Positions 17,671 to 26,053 of a stretch of 64,000 nt of DNA are shown piece by piece. Source of the stretch: Microseira wollei NIES-4236 (GTDB lineage Bacteria; Cyanobacteriota; Cyanobacteriia; Cyanobacteriales; Aerosakkonemataceae); NCBI RefSeq assembly GCF_020521235.1, contig NZ_BLAY01000005.1, forward strand, positions 29,524-93,523, read 5' to 3'. Made by a program: the position numbers and the translations under genes. Within the stretch, counting starts at the first letter, position 1, and each line of letters opens with the position of its first letter. The notes beneath the pieces were generated by a model. The model did not search any database. It saw only the letters and a list, made by a program, of their open reading frames with translations, and was not told the origin of the DNA.

Positions 17671-18351
17671 TTACTTTCGTTGCCGGCGGTAATGTAGAAA
17701 CAATTCATGCTCGACTTGAGAAACCGACAACAGTTCTAAACGCGGTGCTTGAACAGTTAAAAATCCTGCGCCTTCTACGGGAGTGGGAGCCGTGGCGCCG
17801 CCGATAATTAACGGACAAACGGTGAGCCAGAATTCGTCGATTAAATCTTCTGCCACTAGGGAAGCGACGAGTTCGCCGCCGCCTAGAACGGCAATTCGCT
17901 GCAAACCCAATTGTGCCATCTCCGAGAAGGCAGCGTGCCAGTCAATGCCTTTATCGCCTCCATTAGCGACTAAAATGCGATCGAATCCCGGCTGTTGTTC
18001 CCATCGCTTTGCTCCTTCTGGGGTGGTAAGCAACCAACGAGGGATGGGTTGACTAAAGAATTTGATTTGAGGGTTGATTTCGGCGTTGCGGGAGCAAATA
18101 ATTTGGATGGGTTGGGGGGGTTGTCCTTGTTGTTCTCGTTGTTTGAGGAGTTCGGGGTTAGTCACGGGTAACACGGTTTCGCCACGGCGGATGGTAGTCG
18201 CACCGACTAGAATGGCATCAGCTAAAGCGACTTGGGTTTCCAGGTGGTCTTTATCGTTAGGAGAACCGAATAGAGTGGGCGATCGCGCCGCATCGGTTAT
18301 CTTACCATCGGCACTCATTGCTAGAATCGCTGTCGTCTGGGGTCGAGTCAT
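17671..18351 (-). CDS. RibD-type reductase domain protein (dihydrofolate reductase-like fold)
   Basis: A 226-residue protein with the RibD C-terminal reductase fold. MTRPQTTAILAMSADGKIT at the start, DAILVGATTIRRGE, the dinucleotide-binding loop RIAVLGGGELVASLVAEDLIDEFWLTVCPLIIGG, and TPVEGAGF are the classical signatures. The family reduces pyrimidine or pteridine substrates with NADPH; lacking a deaminase domain, this protein may be a stand-alone riboflavin-pathway reductase or a paralogue. The ATG at 18351 matches the family start; an upstream ATG at 18417 would add an unconserved tail. Confidence 0.85.
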   Translation of the reverse strand: MTRPQTTAILAMSADGKITDAARSPTLFGSPNDKDHLETQVALADAILVGATTIRRGETVLPVTNPELLKQREQQGQPPQPIQIICSRNAEINPQIKFFSQPIPRWLLTTPEGAKRWEQQPGFDRILVANGGDKGIDWHAAFSEMAQLGLQRIAVLGGGELVASLVAEDLIDEFWLTVCPLIIGGATAPTPVEGAGFLTVQAPRLELLSVSQVEHELFLHYRRQRK

Positions 18352-18658
18352 CGGTTTATGAGGTAGAGTCAGGTAGCGCCTATCACAGAACATGGTACTG
18401 CCGTTGTCGCCCATCAAGGCGACAAAGCAGATGGGTAATCTTGTCCCCTTCTATAATTGTGTTTATGACTCGAAAAAGTAGACTGACTCAAGGCGTGCGA
18501 CGTTGTCGAGCAAAAAATGGTAAGAAAATCCCGCTCATACCTGATGGAGGAACCTGCTTGAGCAGTCATTGGTCAAGCGGCGATAGTAATGACCGATGAC
18601 AAGCGCGTCGGTAGAATTAGTTGGTGTTGGGGATTCCACCTTAAAATAGAGACGGTTT

Positions 18659-20743
18659 ATGGCAAAGCCAGATAATTCTATATTCCATCGCCTTTTGCGA
18701 TCGCCCATCTTGAACTTCATGGCTGAACCCCGGGAATCTTCCTTTCGTCGCATCCTGCTGTCCCGCATTTTGCTGCTCTCTGTCCCGGTTCTACTCGTGG
18801 GGGAGTACGTCACCTATCGCAAGGCACGCTCTAGCCTGCTAGAAACCGCTCGTCAAAACCTCACCGAAAGCGCCATCCGCAAAGGTGAAAGAATTGGCGA
18901 GGCAATTGAAGCGCTACAAGCTAACCTGATTACCGCCTCCGATACCGCTATTCTACATTCAGGCTCAAAAGAGGAGTCGCAACAATTCCTGGAGCAGCTG
19001 CAACAACAACTGCCGACGAAGATTCAGTGCATTCAATTGATCAACTTACAGAGCGGTCAACCTGTCAACAGTACCTGCGGAGAACCAGGGATTGTTGCGC
19101 TTTCAGCTTCTTTATGGCCTCAGCAGCCAACTCAATTGCTGCCCAGCCGCTCTAGCGTGCGTGTAACGACTCTACTCCATCCTAAATCCCCTCTGGGGGC
19201 ACAGACAGCCGCTCCAACAACTCCCAACGGTCAACTGCAACTGGTTTTAAGCGCACCCGTTTACAACCGCGCTGGGCGATTGCGCTACGCCTTAAGCATT
19301 CAGTCAAGCTTGTATCAGCAACGCAATGATAAGCAAGGGTCGCTTTATGGCTCTACGGTCGTGATTGACCAAGACGGCACTATTTTAGAGCATCCGATTG
19401 CGGACCGAGTTGGACGTAATATTGCCGAGGAAACAGATGCGGCGCGACTGCAAAGCGTGCTGAAAAATGCCCTCGCTGGCGCGCAGGATTTTTTACACAT
19501 ATACGACTTTGAAAGCAAAAATATAGAATCGGTGGTAGGGTATACGGCAATACAGAACCCTATAAGTAAAAACCCAGAGGATAAATGGGTGATTTTAGCC
19601 GTTGCCAGCATAGACAACGCGCTATATGGCCTGGAAGAAATTAAACAGGTAATGTTCAATTTGATTTTGGGGTTGTTAGCGGCTAACTTATTGGCAACTT
19701 TGTATATATCTCGCGATCTGGCTCGTCCGTTGGAAAAACTGGAAGACTACGCGCTCAACGTCCAAGGTCGAGGGGGATCGGAACGGATACCGAGCAACTT
19801 TAAAATCCGCGAATTTAATCATTTAGCGCTCGCGCTCAATACGATGGTGGATCGCTTGACGGCTTGGGCAGAACAGGTAGAATCGGCTTGGAAAGAAGCG
19901 CAAGCAGCTAATCAATTAAAAAGCGAGTTTTTGGCGAATACTTCCCACGAGTTGAGAACTCCGTTAAATGCAATTATTGGTTGTATTCGCTTGGTGAAAG
20001 ATGGCTGCTGCGATGACGAGGAAGAAGAAAGAGAATTTCTACAAAGAGCAGATGATGCGGCGATTCACCTGCTGAAGATTATCAACGAAATATTAGATTT
20101 ATCAAAAATAGAAGCAGGAACGCTAACTGTCGTAACCGAACCCTTGGATATGCGCTCGCTGCTGCAAGAAGTAGTCGATATGCAAATGGTTCAACTAGAT
20201 CAAAAAGGTTTACAGTTGCATTGGGTTCCCCCAACTGAACCAATGCCGGTTCAAGCCGATCCGGCGAAGCTCAAACAAGTTGTCCTCAACGTGGTTAGTA
20301 ACGCAATTAAATTTACCGACGTTGGTAGCATCTCGATTAAGATGGAAATCCCATCAGGTACAAACAAAGTTATACTCACCGTCCGAGATACGGGATGCGG
20401 CGTTCCACCTGAACAACAGCAAAAACTGTTTCGTCCCTTTGTAATGGCTGACGGTACTAGAACCCGCAAGCACGGCGGTACCGGACTGGGATTGGCGATT
20501 TCGCGCAAGTTAATGGAACTGATGGCAGGTACGATAACTTTATACAGTCCAGGGACGGGTAAGGGAACGACGGTTGAGATTGCTATGCCCGCGATCGCAG
20601 CAGCCCGCTTGAGCGGCAGCGGTAACGAAATACCGAGTAAAATCAGCGATGCTGATTCTGTAAGCGTTGCTAGCGATTCTAACGGGTACGCTAGTCCCGT
20701 TCTGGGCGAGACGAATATCCCAAATGCTTCCAAGCAGCAGTAG
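18659..20743 (+). CDS. Membrane sensor histidine kinase (Cache-HAMP-HisKA-HATPase)
   Basis: A 694-residue kinase. A first membrane helix near residues 36-54 is followed by a periplasmic double-Cache-like sensor to about 325 ([36 protein letters not shown]), a second helix near 330-348, HAMP to about 405, a short coiled coil, HisKA with the phospho-acceptor in [15 protein letters not shown] (His near 430), and the ATPase domain: N-box [11 protein letters not shown]1 [12 protein letters not shown]2 [17 protein letters not shown]. The tail of about 50 residues is Ser/Asn-rich. No response regulator is adjacent. The 3' end overlaps ruvB by 53 bp, convergent. Confidence 0.92.
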   Translation: MAKPDNSIFHRLLRSPILNFMAEPRESSFRRILLSRILLLSVPVLLVGEYVTYRKARSSLLETARQNLTESAIRKGERIGEAIEALQANLITASDTAILHSGSKEESQQFLEQLQQQLPTKIQCIQLINLQSGQPVNSTCGEPGIVALSASLWPQQPTQLLPSRSSVRVTTLLHPKSPLGAQTAAPTTPNGQLQLVLSAPVYNRAGRLRYALSIQSSLYQQRNDKQGSLYGSTVVIDQDGTILEHPIADRVGRNIAEETDAARLQSVLKNALAGAQDFLHIYDFESKNIESVVGYTAIQNPISKNPEDKWVILAVASIDNALYGLEEIKQVMFNLILGLLAANLLATLYISRDLARPLEKLEDYALNVQGRGGSERIPSNFKIREFNHLALALNTMVDRLTAWAEQVESAWKEAQAANQLKSEFLANTSHELRTPLNAIIGCIRLVKDGCCDDEEEEREFLQRADDAAIHLLKIINEILDLSKIEAGTLTVVTEPLDMRSLLQEVVDMQMVQLDQKGLQLHWVPPTEPMPVQADPAKLKQVVLNVVSNAIKFTDVGSISIKMEIPSGTNKVILTVRDTGCGVPPEQQQKLFRPFVMADGTRTRKHGGTGLGLAISRKLMELMAGTITLYSPGTGKGTTVEIAMPAIAAARLSGSGNEIPSKISDADSVSVASDSNGYASPVLGETNIPNASKQQ

Positions 20744-21794
20744 TGGCGACTCTCCCCCGTGGAGTGCGGTGAATAAATCCAATTTGCATTAAATAAGGTT
20801 CGTAAACTTCTTCAATGGTTTGGGTATCTTCACCCGTTGCGGCGGCGATCGCTTCCAATCCCACTGGCCCGCCTTTAAAATTATTAATCATTACACTCAG
20901 CATCGTGCGGTCTGTCCAATCCAAACCGCATGGGTCTACATTGTAAACTTCCAGTGCTTCGGCGGCTATTTCTAGATTGATCGCACCCGCAGCTTTGACT
21001 TGAGCATAATCTCGCACCCGTTTCAGCAAGCGATTGGCAATCCGGGGGGTTCCCCTGGAACGGCGGGCAATTTCCTCTGCACCTTCTGGGGTAATTTGCA
21101 CCTTGAGAATTTCCGCTGTGCGTTGCACAATTAAGGTGAGTTCGTCGGGTTCGTAGAAGCGCAGGCGTTGGATCAGTCCGAAGCGATCGCGCAATGGCGA
21201 AGTCAATGACCCCACCCGCGTCGTCGCCCCCACTAAAGTAAATGGCGGTAACGATAAACTACGAGTCCGCGCCGTTTGTCCTTTCCCGACTGTAATATCA
21301 ACCCGAAAATCTTCCATCGCCGGATAGAGTAATTCTTCCGTCATCCTGGTCATGCGATGAATTTCATCAATAAATAGAATATCTCCCGGTTTTAGACCCA
21401 CTAACAACCCCACAATATCCCGCGGACGTTCTAACGCCGGTGCAGCCGTAATTTTACACCCCACCCCCATTTCCGCCGCCAAAATTAAGGCCATCGTGGT
21501 TTTTCCCAAACCGGGAGGGCCATATAATAACAGGTGATCCAGGGTCTCGCCTCGACCTTTTGCCGCTTTGATGGCAATTTCCAGCACAGTCTTTAAATCT
21601 TTTTGTCCGATATAGTCTGCCAGTCTCTGGGGTCTAATTCCTTCTTCTAATTGATCGAGTTCTTCGCTGTTGGCGCTAGGTTGCAATAATTCTGACCGAG
21701 TTGGCGCATCGCCAGACTTGCGCTTGGCTTTTGACTTTTGCTGCTGCGGTTGACGATCTGGTTCGGTTGGCTGTTTAGAAGAAATTATCGCCAT
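20691..21794 (-). CDS. ruvB: Holliday junction branch migration helicase RuvB
   Basis: A 367-residue AAA+ motor of the RuvABC complex. A 50-residue basic, Gln-rich extension precedes the core ([15 protein letters not shown]). Walker A in [18 protein letters not shown], Walker [12 protein letters not shown], sensor 1 [21 protein letters not shown], arginine motif [20 protein letters not shown], and the C-terminal winged helix ending in [17 protein letters not shown]. It is convergent with the histidine kinase and shares 53 bp with it, placing the last 17 codons of each on opposite strands. Confidence 0.97.
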   Translation of the reverse strand: MAIISSKQPTEPDRQPQQQKSKAKRKSGDAPTRSELLQPSANSEELDQLEEGIRPQRLADYIGQKDLKTVLEIAIKAAKGRGETLDHLLLYGPPGLGKTTMALILAAEMGVGCKITAAPALERPRDIVGLLVGLKPGDILFIDEIHRMTRMTEELLYPAMEDFRVDITVGKGQTARTRSLSLPPFTLVGATTRVGSLTSPLRDRFGLIQRLRFYEPDELTLIVQRTAEILKVQITPEGAEEIARRSRGTPRIANRLLKRVRDYAQVKAAGAINLEIAAEALEVYNVDPCGLDWTDRTMLSVMINNFKGGPVGLEAIAAATGEDTQTIEEVYEPYLMQIGFIHRTPRGRVATTAAWKHLGYSSRPERD

Positions 21795-21962
21795 AATTGC
21801 CAATTTAGTTCAAGACTCGAAATATATCTGCTTACAGAAGATTCTGTTGCGCCAGACTCTCGATTATCATGACATTTTTTGACACTCCCCGCCCTATAAG
21901 GGCATATGCAGCTCAAAAGATAAATTTAGATCCCCCTCAATCTCCCAAAACAGCGGGGGACT

Positions 21963-22352
21963 TTATCCCTCAACCCAAACGCCAATCGTTACATGAAAAT
22001 CGTATTCTGGTTTCACCTCCAACCCTAATTCTTGTCGGATAGACATCAAGCAAGGCGAATAGACATTAAGCCACCAATACCTGCCATTCGTCTTAATTTC
22101 GTTAGAGTAATAAAAATTGATGGTTTGACTTGGGTAGGCACTCCATCTAAAATGATTGTTAACAACTTCACCTCTAACAACAGTTATGTGAGAGCCAAGC
22201 CTGGGGTGTTGTAATCGCAGTCCCAATTGCTTTTGCACAAACCAGCAGTAGTACAAGCCCAGATCGCGATCGCATTCCAGAATTAACCATCCTATATTAT
22301 TGGATTCTCCTTCCAGGGGATAATATTTTAGCGTGCCTTTCGCTAGTAGCAT
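21963..22352 (-). CDS. 2H phosphoesterase-like protein
   Basis: A 129-residue protein starting MLLAKGTLKYYP. It contains WLILECDRDLGLYYCWFVQK and two spaced His-x-Thr motifs, SHITVVRGEV and DFHVTIGV, the hallmark of 2H phosphodiesterases (cyclic phosphate or RNA-end chemistry). The overall pattern, with an ILECD strand followed by a GSHITVVRGE strand, recalls the phage T4 57B-like group. The start at 22352 avoids a hydrophobic extension that would overlap the TnpB fragment. Role unknown; the phage-like family and mobile-element setting suggest transfer. Confidence 0.6.
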   Translation of the reverse strand: MLLAKGTLKYYPLEGESNNIGWLILECDRDLGLYYCWFVQKQLGLRLQHPRLGSHITVVRGEVVNNHFRWSAYPSQTINFYYSNEIKTNGRYWWLNVYSPCLMSIRQELGLEVKPEYDFHVTIGVWVEG

Positions 22353-22396
22353 TATTAAATACAATATGTAACATAAGATTAATGATAGCGCATTGG

Positions 22397-22507
22397 TCAA
22401 GGATTTTTGACTAAGTTCTTGACGCTTAAACGATCTGTTTTGATTGCCTCATCTACAGCAGCATATTGAGTTGTTTTTCCTTTAGCCTTAAACTCTAAAA
22501 CGAGCAT
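22397..22507 (-). pseudogene. N-terminal fragment of an IS605 TnpB protein
   Basis: From ATG at 22507 the frame gives MLVLEFKAKGKTTQYAAVDE then AIKTDRLSVKN and a stop after 36 codons. The first 24 residues match the typical start of cyanobacterial TnpB (LVFEFKAKGK.TQY.AIDEAI.T). The remaining 350 or so residues, including the RuvC-like DED catalytic set and zinc finger, are absent. Confidence 0.75.
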
Positions 22508-22596
22508 TTGCGTGGAAAAAATCTACGCAAATATTCTATCTTATCAAAACCGTCCAGGAAGGACGGGGCTAATAACCCATTTTTTGGTAAATTGCC

Positions 22597-23367
22597 ATGC
22601 TAGCGAAAAGAATTTTGCCTTGTCTGGATGTCAAAGCGGGGCGAGTCGTCAAAGGAGTGAACTTCGTCGATCTCAAGGATGCGGGCGATCCGGTGGAACT
22701 CGCTCAAGTTTACAACGACGCCGGGGCGGATGAGTTGGTATTTCTGGATATTACCGCCACCCACGAAGACCGAAATATTATCATCGATGTTGTCTACCGC
22801 ACGGCTGAACAAGTTTTCATCCCTTTGACAGTTGGCGGCGGGATTCAATCCTTAGAAACGATTAAACAATTGTTGCGCGCCGGTGCGGATAAGGTCAGCA
22901 TCAACTCGGCGGCGGTACGCAACCCGGATTTTGTCAGCGAAGCGAGTTCGCGCTTTGGAAATCAATGCATTGTGGTGGCGATTGATGCAAGGCGCAGACA
23001 AGATCCTCATAACCCTGGGTGGGATGTTTACGTGCGGGGTGGACGGGAAAATACGGGGATAGATGCGATCGCTTGGGCGAAAGAAGTAGAGCAACGCGGC
23101 GCCGGAGAGCTTCTGGTCACGAGTATGGACGCCGATGGGACGCAAGCGGGCTACGACCTCGAATTAACCCGAACTATCGCCGAACAAGTCCAAATTCCCG
23201 TCATTGCTTCCGGTGGCGCGGGCAACTGCGAACATATTTACCAGGCACTGGGGGAAGGCAAGGCAGAAGCAGCGCTGCTAGCATCTTTGCTCCATTATGG
23301 GCAATTGACTGTAGCAGAGATTAAATCTTACTTAAAGAATCGTCATATGCCCGTGCGCGTGGAGTAA
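22597..23367 (+). CDS. hisF: Imidazole glycerol phosphate synthase cyclase subunit HisF
   Basis: A 256-residue TIM-barrel enzyme that closes the imidazole ring in histidine biosynthesis, using ammonia from HisH and yielding IGP and AICAR. It starts [20 protein letters not shown] with catalytic Asp in LDV, continues [19 protein letters not shown] and [12 protein letters not shown], and has the second catalytic Asp in [10 protein letters not shown] and the phosphate-binding IASGGAGN. Length is standard. No other his gene is nearby. Confidence 0.97.
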   Translation: MLAKRILPCLDVKAGRVVKGVNFVDLKDAGDPVELAQVYNDAGADELVFLDITATHEDRNIIIDVVYRTAEQVFIPLTVGGGIQSLETIKQLLRAGADKVSINSAAVRNPDFVSEASSRFGNQCIVVAIDARRRQDPHNPGWDVYVRGGRENTGIDAIAWAKEVEQRGAGELLVTSMDADGTQAGYDLELTRTIAEQVQIPVIASGGAGNCEHIYQALGEGKAEAALLASLLHYGQLTVAEIKSYLKNRHMPVRVE

Positions 23368-23423
23368 ACTGCCTGCATTAAGGGATACGCTGCTCAGAGC
23401 CAGATTTTGAGCCTGATCGAGAC

Positions 23424-23461
23424 AGTCGCCCCCTCCCTGGCAGGCACGATCGGCGACTGTT
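23424..23461 (+). terminator. Possible hairpin after hisF
   Basis: Arms ACAGTCGCC and GGCGACTGT enclose about 20 nt. There is no T-tract, so intrinsic termination is uncertain. Confidence 0.35.
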
Positions 23462-23494
23462 ACAATAGGTAAAAGTGTTACATTTTATTAAAAT

Positions 23495-23746
23495 ATGCTG
23501 GCATTTATTCTAATATTTGTGGTGGCGTTAGTGGCCTGGTCGCTGCACCTGATGGAGCAGGCAGTCGAGCATAAAGAATTTTCTTTGATGCTGGCAGGCA
23601 CTTTAGTAGCGAGCGCGGCGGCTGCCATGTTGGTGGTGTATTTCCTCATGGGCGACTGCATCAGCTATTTAACCACCGCCCATTCTCCCTACTCATCCTA
23701 CTCTTCCCAAGAATTGGTAGACACCTACTTGACAAATTACCAATAG
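23495..23746 (+). CDS. Small two-helix membrane protein
   Basis: An 83-residue protein: helix 1 at residues 2-20 (LAFILIFVVALVAWSLHLM), a short charged turn QAVEHKEF, helix 2 at about 30-52 (SLMLAGTLVASAAAAMLVVYFL), then a Ser/Tyr-rich tail SPYSSYSSQELVDTYLTNYQ. I do not recognise the family. A tRNA-Ala gene follows 27 bp later on the same strand. Confidence 0.65.
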   Translation: MLAFILIFVVALVAWSLHLMEQAVEHKEFSLMLAGTLVASAAAAMLVVYFLMGDCISYLTTAHSPYSSYSSQELVDTYLTNYQ

Positions 23747-23773
23747 TTGAGGCAAGATAGTAAAGCACCGCAA

Positions 23774-23846
23774 GGGGTTATAGCTCAGTTGGTAGAGCAC
23801 CTCAATGGCATTGAGGGGGTCAGCGGTTCGAATCCGCTTAGCTCCA
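23774..23846 (+). tRNA. tRNA-Ala (anticodon GGC)
   Basis: A 73-nt cloverleaf: acceptor GGGGTTA/TAGCTCC with discriminator A, D-arm GCTC...GAGC, anticodon stem CCTCA/TGAGG with loop ATGGCAT giving anticodon GGC (reads GCC/GCU), and T-arm AGCGG-TTCGAAT-CCGCT. The terminal CCA is not encoded. Confidence 0.95.
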
Positions 23847-24393
23847 TAAAGAGCGATCGCATCTGCGATTGAAGAAAGGTTGAGTAACCGCGACTGGGTA
23901 CACAGATCGGGGAGTTACTGGCAAGCGATCGCGCTTGAGATGTCGAACTGCAAAAGCTTGCCCAACGGTTGGTTAAACCGGATGGTACTGAATCCGGTTA
24001 CAAGTTGTAAATAGCGCTTTTCTCAGCTAACTAGCGCGATCGCTCTCAATCATCCCTGGTTTGAGCAACGCCTGGAAGTAAGCTCTAGTGTGACAGTTGA
24101 GGAATGCGTACCAATTAAGTTGCAACTCTTAATTGAGCATGAGGGTTGCTCTATGGCTGTAAAACGAGCCTTGACTGACTTTTTCTTCACGAAAATGCGA
24201 TCGCTTGAGAAAGTGACACAGTAAATTACAATCCCCTCACTGTAGCTGCATACATTATGGGCGAGGGATCGCTCAAAATCATAGTGTTTGAAGCAGCCGA
24301 CCAAAATCTGAGAATTATCTGATTTTTCTTCAACTTAAGCAGCCGTTCTTACAGGGCGAAACAAAGCAGTAACCAACCGAGGAGTATACGCTG
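23847..24393. other. Gene-poor spacer
   Basis: About 550 bp between tRNA-Ala and the lipase gene. It contains several HIP1 octamers (GCGATCGC) and short stop-interrupted frames on both strands, but nothing recognised as a gene. A stretch around 23890-24010 may be decayed coding sequence, without an identifiable family. Confidence 0.4.
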
Positions 24394-25866
24394 GTGCCAA
24401 AAATAGAGATGAAAGATATGGTAGTGCTGTTGCCTGGAATTATGGGCAGCGTGCTGCAAAAAGATGGTAAAGATATTTGGAATATCTCAACTGAGGCAAT
24501 CTGGAGAGGAACTTGCGAGGTAGTTAGTCGGGGTTCGTTGTTTGAAGAACTAACATTACAGGAAGATGACCCAGAAAAAGATTACTTGGACGATGGTATC
24601 AGGGCAACTGGTTTGATACAGGATGCTCGTTTGCTTCCGGGGTTCTTCAAGGTAGACGGTTACTCGTATATTCGGACTCAGATCATCAAAGACTTTAACA
24701 TCACTCCTGGCAAGGTAGACGAAGATACAAGAGCAAACTTTTTCGAGTTTCCCTATGACTGGCGACGCGATAACCGGGTTGCAGCTAGGTTGTTGAAGAA
24801 GCTGATCGACCAGAATTTACCGAGATGGCAGGAAATACATCCGGGGGCTAAAGTCATTCTCATCGCCCACAGTATGGGGGGGATTGTTGCCCGTTATTAT
24901 CTGGAACACTTAGGCGGCGCGGAGCATTGCAAGGCTCTGATTACTTTGGGTACGCCCTACCGAGGGTCAGTTAAAATACTGAACTATCTGGCAAACGGCT
25001 TCCGAAAGCGACCTCTTCCCGAACTGACTGAAGTGGTACGTTCTTTTACCTCAGCTTATCAGTTGCTGCCGATGTACCCAATGGTTAATGTCGATAGTAA
25101 TTGGCAGCGAGTGGCAGAAGCGGATGGTATCCCAGGCGTGGTAAAAGAACGAGCGGAACAAGGACGAGAGTTTCTCTTGTCGCTCAAAGGCACGGGTGCA
25201 TATCAAACCAAACCCATTGTTGGCGTGGGGCAAAGTACGTTTCAATCGGCAACGTTTGCCAATGGGAAACTAGAAGTGAGCAAAGACGCACTGCCAACCA
25301 ATCCCAACAGTCAACAAGCGTTATCTCCGAGTTATGCCACTGGCGACGACACCGTACCCCTGTTGTCAGCTATTCCGCTTGAATTATCTGACCAACTGCA
25401 AGATGTGCCTTTGATAGAGTGTCACGGTTCGTTGCAATGTAATCCTCAAGTATGGACTTTAGTGAGGACTGCCCTCATGGGGCTGCAAGATACAATTAGT
25501 GACTTTCAAAACCCCAAAAGCATTCAATCTTTGTCACAACCAGCAGGTATTCGTCTCGATATTGATGACTTGTATCTCCCCGATGAGCCAGTGCAACTGC
25601 GTGCTGAAATTGTTAACGTGGAGCCTGAAACTCTCAATTCAACTGGGAACTTTGGTGGGCTAAACGCGATTATTACGCCAGTGCGGGTGAGTGGAGAGCA
25701 GGAAGAAGTGGAAACAGAGTTTGAGCAACAAGGGGATAGTCGATACGTGCTGACTCTCGATCCAACTGTTCTTGCTCCAGGACTGTACCGCTTGACTGTG
25801 GAAACGGCTAAGTCTCACGCTCAAGCGCCAACATCTGTACGCGATTTGTTCCAAGTGATGGGGTGA
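24394..25866 (+). CDS. LCAT-like lipase/acyltransferase
   Basis: A 490-residue alpha/beta hydrolase of the lecithin:cholesterol acyltransferase type. It starts (GTG, with GAGGAG upstream) MVVLLPGIMGSVL, then FFEFPYDWRRDNR, the nucleophile elbow ILIAHSMGGIVARYYLEH (Ser near 160), LGTPYRGSV, catalytic Asp in YATGDDTVPLLSA (near 317) and His in IECHGSLQ (near 343). Residues 400-490 form an added beta-rich domain (RLDIDDLYLPDEPVQLRAEIVN...GLYRLTVETA). No signal peptide, so it probably acts inside the cell on membrane lipids. It lies directly upstream of a giant NACHT protein on the same strand, which suggests an effector role. Confidence 0.85.
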   Translation: MPKIEMKDMVVLLPGIMGSVLQKDGKDIWNISTEAIWRGTCEVVSRGSLFEELTLQEDDPEKDYLDDGIRATGLIQDARLLPGFFKVDGYSYIRTQIIKDFNITPGKVDEDTRANFFEFPYDWRRDNRVAARLLKKLIDQNLPRWQEIHPGAKVILIAHSMGGIVARYYLEHLGGAEHCKALITLGTPYRGSVKILNYLANGFRKRPLPELTEVVRSFTSAYQLLPMYPMVNVDSNWQRVAEADGIPGVVKERAEQGREFLLSLKGTGAYQTKPIVGVGQSTFQSATFANGKLEVSKDALPTNPNSQQALSPSYATGDDTVPLLSAIPLELSDQLQDVPLIECHGSLQCNPQVWTLVRTALMGLQDTISDFQNPKSIQSLSQPAGIRLDIDDLYLPDEPVQLRAEIVNVEPETLNSTGNFGGLNAIITPVRVSGEQEEVETEFEQQGDSRYVLTLDPTVLAPGLYRLTVETAKSHAQAPTSVRDLFQVMG

Positions 25867-25920
25867 AGCAAGCTGTGGTTAGAAGAGTGCGGGAAGAGGG
25901 AGCATGTCAACTTTGTAGCC

Positions 25921-26034
25921 GACACCCGCCCATGGTGTCGCTACACAAACAAAGCCTGCCAAAGGCAGGCTTTAAAAGCTTTAGCCCGCTTTAGCGGGCT
26001 TCGTTTGTATAGCCGCACCCTTCAGGGTGTTGGT
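25921..26034. repeat. Nested palindromic repeats between lipase and NACHT genes
   Basis: Successive hairpins: GACACC...GGTGTC, GCCTGCC-AAA-GGCAGGC, AGCCCGCTTTAGCGGGCT and CACCCTTCAGGGTG, inside CTACACAAACAAAG...CTTCGTTTGTATAG arms. A related composite is at 62780-62874. It occupies most of the 187-bp gap and may separate the two genes transcriptionally. Confidence 0.75.
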
Positions 26035-26053
26035 GTAGATTTGCATTCCTGAC

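Larger units (their letters stand above)
21876..22560 (-). mobile_element. Remains of an IS200/IS605-type element (tentative)
   Basis: A TnpB N-terminal fragment lies at 22397-22507. Upstream of its start is a hairpin CCGTCC-AGGAA-GGACGG (about 22550-22566). At the far side, TTGACACTCCCCGCCC followed by a TATAAGGGC hairpin half (21878-21895) resembles the right end commonly found after cyanobacterial tnpB genes. The 2H-phosphoesterase-like gene sits between these ends. Element boundaries are inferred; no tnpA is present. Confidence 0.4.

Noticed and set aside
18465..18599. Small basic frame of 44 codons before the histidine kinase
   Set aside because: ATG at 18465 gives a Lys/Arg-rich peptide, but there is no ribosome site, no recognisable family and no conserved context. 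Could be real, but not supported.
24050..24304. Leftward frame in the spacer upstream of the lipase
   Set aside because: No ribosome site, unusual composition, crossed by a HIP1 octamer, and no family resemblance.
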